From an uncultured Veillonella sp. (GTDB lineage: Bacteria; Bacillota_C; Negativicutes; Veillonellales; Veillonellaceae): 8,993 bases of DNA. The notes beneath the pieces are model-generated. The model saw only the letters and a program-made list of their open reading frames with translations. It was not told the origin of the DNA and ran no database searches. Shown here piece after piece: positions 7,777 to 8,993 of the stretch; position 1 is the stretch's first letter; the number at the start of each line of letters is the position of its first letter. A program made the position numbers and the translations under genes. Where the stretch lies: contig CAAFRK010000042.1 in the NCBI GenBank assembly GCA_900765235.1, positions 1 to 8,993 of the forward strand. The letters run 5' to 3'.

Positions 7777-8150
7777 ATTTGATTGAATCTTTACAAATTG
7801 AAAAGCCTTATATGACAAGTGACACTACATGTGTGGCAAAAATGAATTTAGGTGACTTTCATAAGCAACCGCAAGGTTACCTAAATGGAGGGGCGACCCT
7901 AGCCTTTGCAGAAATTGCAGCTGGAATGATGAGTAACGAACTCATTGGTGCTGATAAATTTGGCGTAGGTCAATCTATTACAGCTAACCACTTGCGCCCT
8001 GTACGATGTGAAGGCGCTTTAACAGCCCATGGTACACTATTGGTGAAAGGGAAGACCTCACATGTATGGCGCTTTGATATGAAGGACGATGCAGAACGAC
8101 TCATCTCACAAGTGACCGTAACATTAGCTATTGTGGACTTTGATCGGTAA
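7773..8150 (+). CDS. menI: Hotdog-fold thioesterase, probable DHNA-CoA thioesterase MenI
   Basis: This 125-residue PaaI/YdiI-type hotdog thioesterase most likely hydrolyses DHNA-CoA to DHNA and CoA, the last soluble step before prenylation. NGGATLAFAEIAAG (38-51) matches the YdiI segment HGGAS..LAE, with Glu47 as the likely nucleophile or base. GQSITANHLRPVRCEG parallels the NANHVR block of YdiI, and KTSHVWRFDM parallels its SRHQVWQIEI strand. The His before GG in YdiI is Asn38 here. The start is the ATG at 7773, overlapping the menC stop by four bases with GGAGA at 7758-7762. An in-frame TTG at 7752 would place that site inside the gene and is less likely. A broader acyl-CoA thioesterase role is possible, but the overlap with menC argues for the menaquinone pathway. 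A 7-bp repeat array begins at its TAA stop. Confidence 0.85.
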   Translation: MNLIESLQIEKPYMTSDTTCVAKMNLGDFHKQPQGYLNGGATLAFAEIAAGMMSNELIGADKFGVGQSITANHLRPVRCEGALTAHGTLLVKGKTSHVWRFDMKDDAERLISQVTVTLAIVDFDR

Positions 8151-8259
8151 TAGATAATAACAAATAACCAATAACCAATAACAAATAACTAATAACTAGT
8201 GCGTAATACGTAATAGGTAATAGATAATAGATAATAGATAATAGATAATAGATAATGAT
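8148..8259. repeat. Heptanucleotide tandem array, 16 units in perfect 7-bp register
   Basis: Starting with the TAA stop codon of the thioesterase, the sequence divides into consecutive 7-mers without any insertion or deletion. They are TAATAGA, TAATAAC, AAATAAC, CAATAAC twice, AAATAAC, TAATAAC, TAGTGCG, TAATACG, TAATAGG, five copies of TAATAGA, then TAATGAT. There are thus two subfamilies, NAATAAC (8155-8196) and TAATAGA (8218-8252), joined by diverged units. Because 7 is not a multiple of 3, TAA and TAG occur in all three + frames. Identical adjacent units suggest copy-number change by slippage. No function is known to me. Confidence 0.85.
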
Positions 8260-8302
8260 AAAAGGACAGTAAATACTATGTAAGTATCTACTGTCCTTTT
8301 TT
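8260..8302. terminator. Bidirectional terminator between convergent genes
   Basis: AAAAGGACAGTA (8260-8271) pairs perfectly with TACTGTCCTTTT (8289-8300). After an A/C mismatch the stem continues with ATACT (8273-8277) and AGTAT (8283-8287) around a five-base loop. Six T (8297-8302) follow on the + strand, and the A run at the left gives a U tract on the - strand. It can end both the men operon and the minus-strand gene at 8352-8969. The bases 8303-8351 show nothing further that I can identify. Confidence 0.9.
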
Positions 8303-8351
8303 AGGTTCTGTATAAGTTAATAATTGCTTATGGTTTATTACTTTTTACTAG

Positions 8352-8969
8352 CTATTTACGAGTTACTGTATATAGGTCTTCTATATCTGGAATATCATAA
8401 ATAACCCATGTGCCATCACCTAAATGACGCATCAAAACTCGTATATCTTTTGTCATATTCTTTTTATTATTTTGTATTGTTACTGTTACGGTGGCTGTAT
8501 CTCCATCGTCTTCAGATTTGATGTTTTTAACCTCTACATCATGCTCTTTGAAGAGGCGGCCATCTACAAGACGGTCGACCATGGACATGTTGTCATCACT
8601 TTGAGCCGTATTGTTAGTATCTGTAGTTGTTGGCTGAGATTTAAAGCTGTCTGGATCTTCAATATATTTTCGCATCACATCTTCGATTAAAGAAGGCCCA
8701 AATGTCTTAGCTGCTGCAATAGTAGCTTTACCAAATGGATTAGATGTATCTATATATTTGTTGCCTTCCCGTTCTAAGATATTTTTTACAATAGATTTTG
8801 TATCTATGTGGCGTAAAGCCTCATCGGCATCTTTATCTTGCACGGCTTGATGAATAATTTTTAACGTATAGGCTGGTGTGTGGGGAATGTACCACATGAA
8901 ATACCATGCTGCTGCTAAAGCACCTACAATAGCAATAATTAAGATAGTTATAAGTGATTTTGATTTCAT
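8352..8969 (-). CDS. Membrane-anchored protein of unknown function, DUF2939-like
   Basis: This protein has 205 residues. Residues 1-4 are basic (MKSK) and about 5-28 form a single hydrophobic helix (starting SLITILIIAIVGALAAAWYF), which reads as an uncleaved signal anchor placing the rest outside the cytoplasmic membrane. The segment PAYTLKIIHQAVQDKDADEALRHID (32-56) resembles DUF2939 proteins, where a short Y.L..I..A...D pattern follows an N-terminal helix. A hydrophilic linker rich in Thr, Asn, Gln and Asp spans about 115-127, and a beta-rich tail (about 147-195) ends in WVIYDIPDIEDLY. No catalytic motif is visible and no function can be assigned. The ATG (8967-8969 on the complement) has GGAG seven bases upstream (8977-8980). 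It is convergent with the men operon and shares its terminator, so a role in menaquinone synthesis is not implied. Confidence 0.8.
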   Translation of the reverse strand: MKSKSLITILIIAIVGALAAAWYFMWYIPHTPAYTLKIIHQAVQDKDADEALRHIDTKSIVKNILEREGNKYIDTSNPFGKATIAAAKTFGPSLIEDVMRKYIEDPDSFKSQPTTTDTNNTAQSDDNMSMVDRLVDGRLFKEHDVEVKNIKSEDDGDTATVTVTIQNNKKNMTKDIRVLMRHLGDGTWVIYDIPDIEDLYTVTRK

Positions 8970-8993
8970 TGTATTGCTCCAAAGTATTTTATA

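Noticed and set aside
8148..8259. CRISPR array
   Set aside because: Units are 7 bp with no unique spacers and no dyad repeats; it is a simple tandem repeat.
8424..8690. Plus-strand open frame opposite the DUF2939-like gene
   Set aside because: It is Cys/Ile/Phe-rich shadow sequence antisense to a better-supported gene with a ribosome site and signal anchor.
8978..8993. TATAAA on the minus strand as a -10 for the DUF2939-like gene
   Set aside because: It would start transcription at or inside the ribosome site, and the window ends before any -35 could be judged.

Overview
The window carries a nearly complete menaquinone (vitamin K2) head-group operon on the + strand, in the order menF-menD-menH-menB-menE-menC and then a hotdog-fold thioesterase (probable menI). 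It is flanked by the 3' end of purD on the left and a convergent, membrane-anchored gene of unknown function on the right. The moderately AT-rich base composition, the AT-ending codons in most genes, short intergenic gaps and the protein sequences suggest a member of the Negativicutes, most likely Veillonella. This is an inference from sequence character; no search was run.

Layout: 1-111 is the C-terminus of PurD, followed by a strong hairpin terminator (176-221). A textbook extended -10 promoter (248-256) starts a leader of about 113 nt. The leader ends in a near-perfect 17-bp hairpin with a U tract (332-375), only 35 bases before menF. An upstream segment (295-301) is complementary to the left arm of that hairpin, so the leader looks like a transcription attenuator or riboswitch of a class I do not recognise. 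menF (411-1553), menD (1593-3383), menH (3380-4240) and menB (4245-5087) form one tightly packed block. A hairpin (5144-5162) in the 144-base menB-menE gap then separates a second block of menE (5232-6617), menC (6625-7776) and the thioesterase (7773-8150). From the thioesterase stop codon onward there is an uninterrupted array of sixteen 7-bp units (8148-8259), then a bidirectional terminator (8260-8302) shared with the minus-strand gene 8352-8969.

Pathway logic: MenF turns chorismate into isochorismate. MenD adds the 2-oxoglutarate-derived succinyl semialdehyde unit to give SEPHCHC, and MenH removes pyruvate to give SHCHC. MenC dehydrates this to o-succinylbenzoate, MenE makes the CoA thioester, and MenB cyclises it to DHNA-CoA. 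The thioesterase releases DHNA. The prenyltransferase MenA, the methyltransferase MenG/UbiE and the polyprenyl synthase are not in this window.

The genes themselves are familiar. The parts that merit a second look are the attenuator-like leader, the heptamer array that begins inside a stop codon, the split of the operon after a menB gene with distinctive codon use, and atypical active-site motifs in MenE and the thioesterase.
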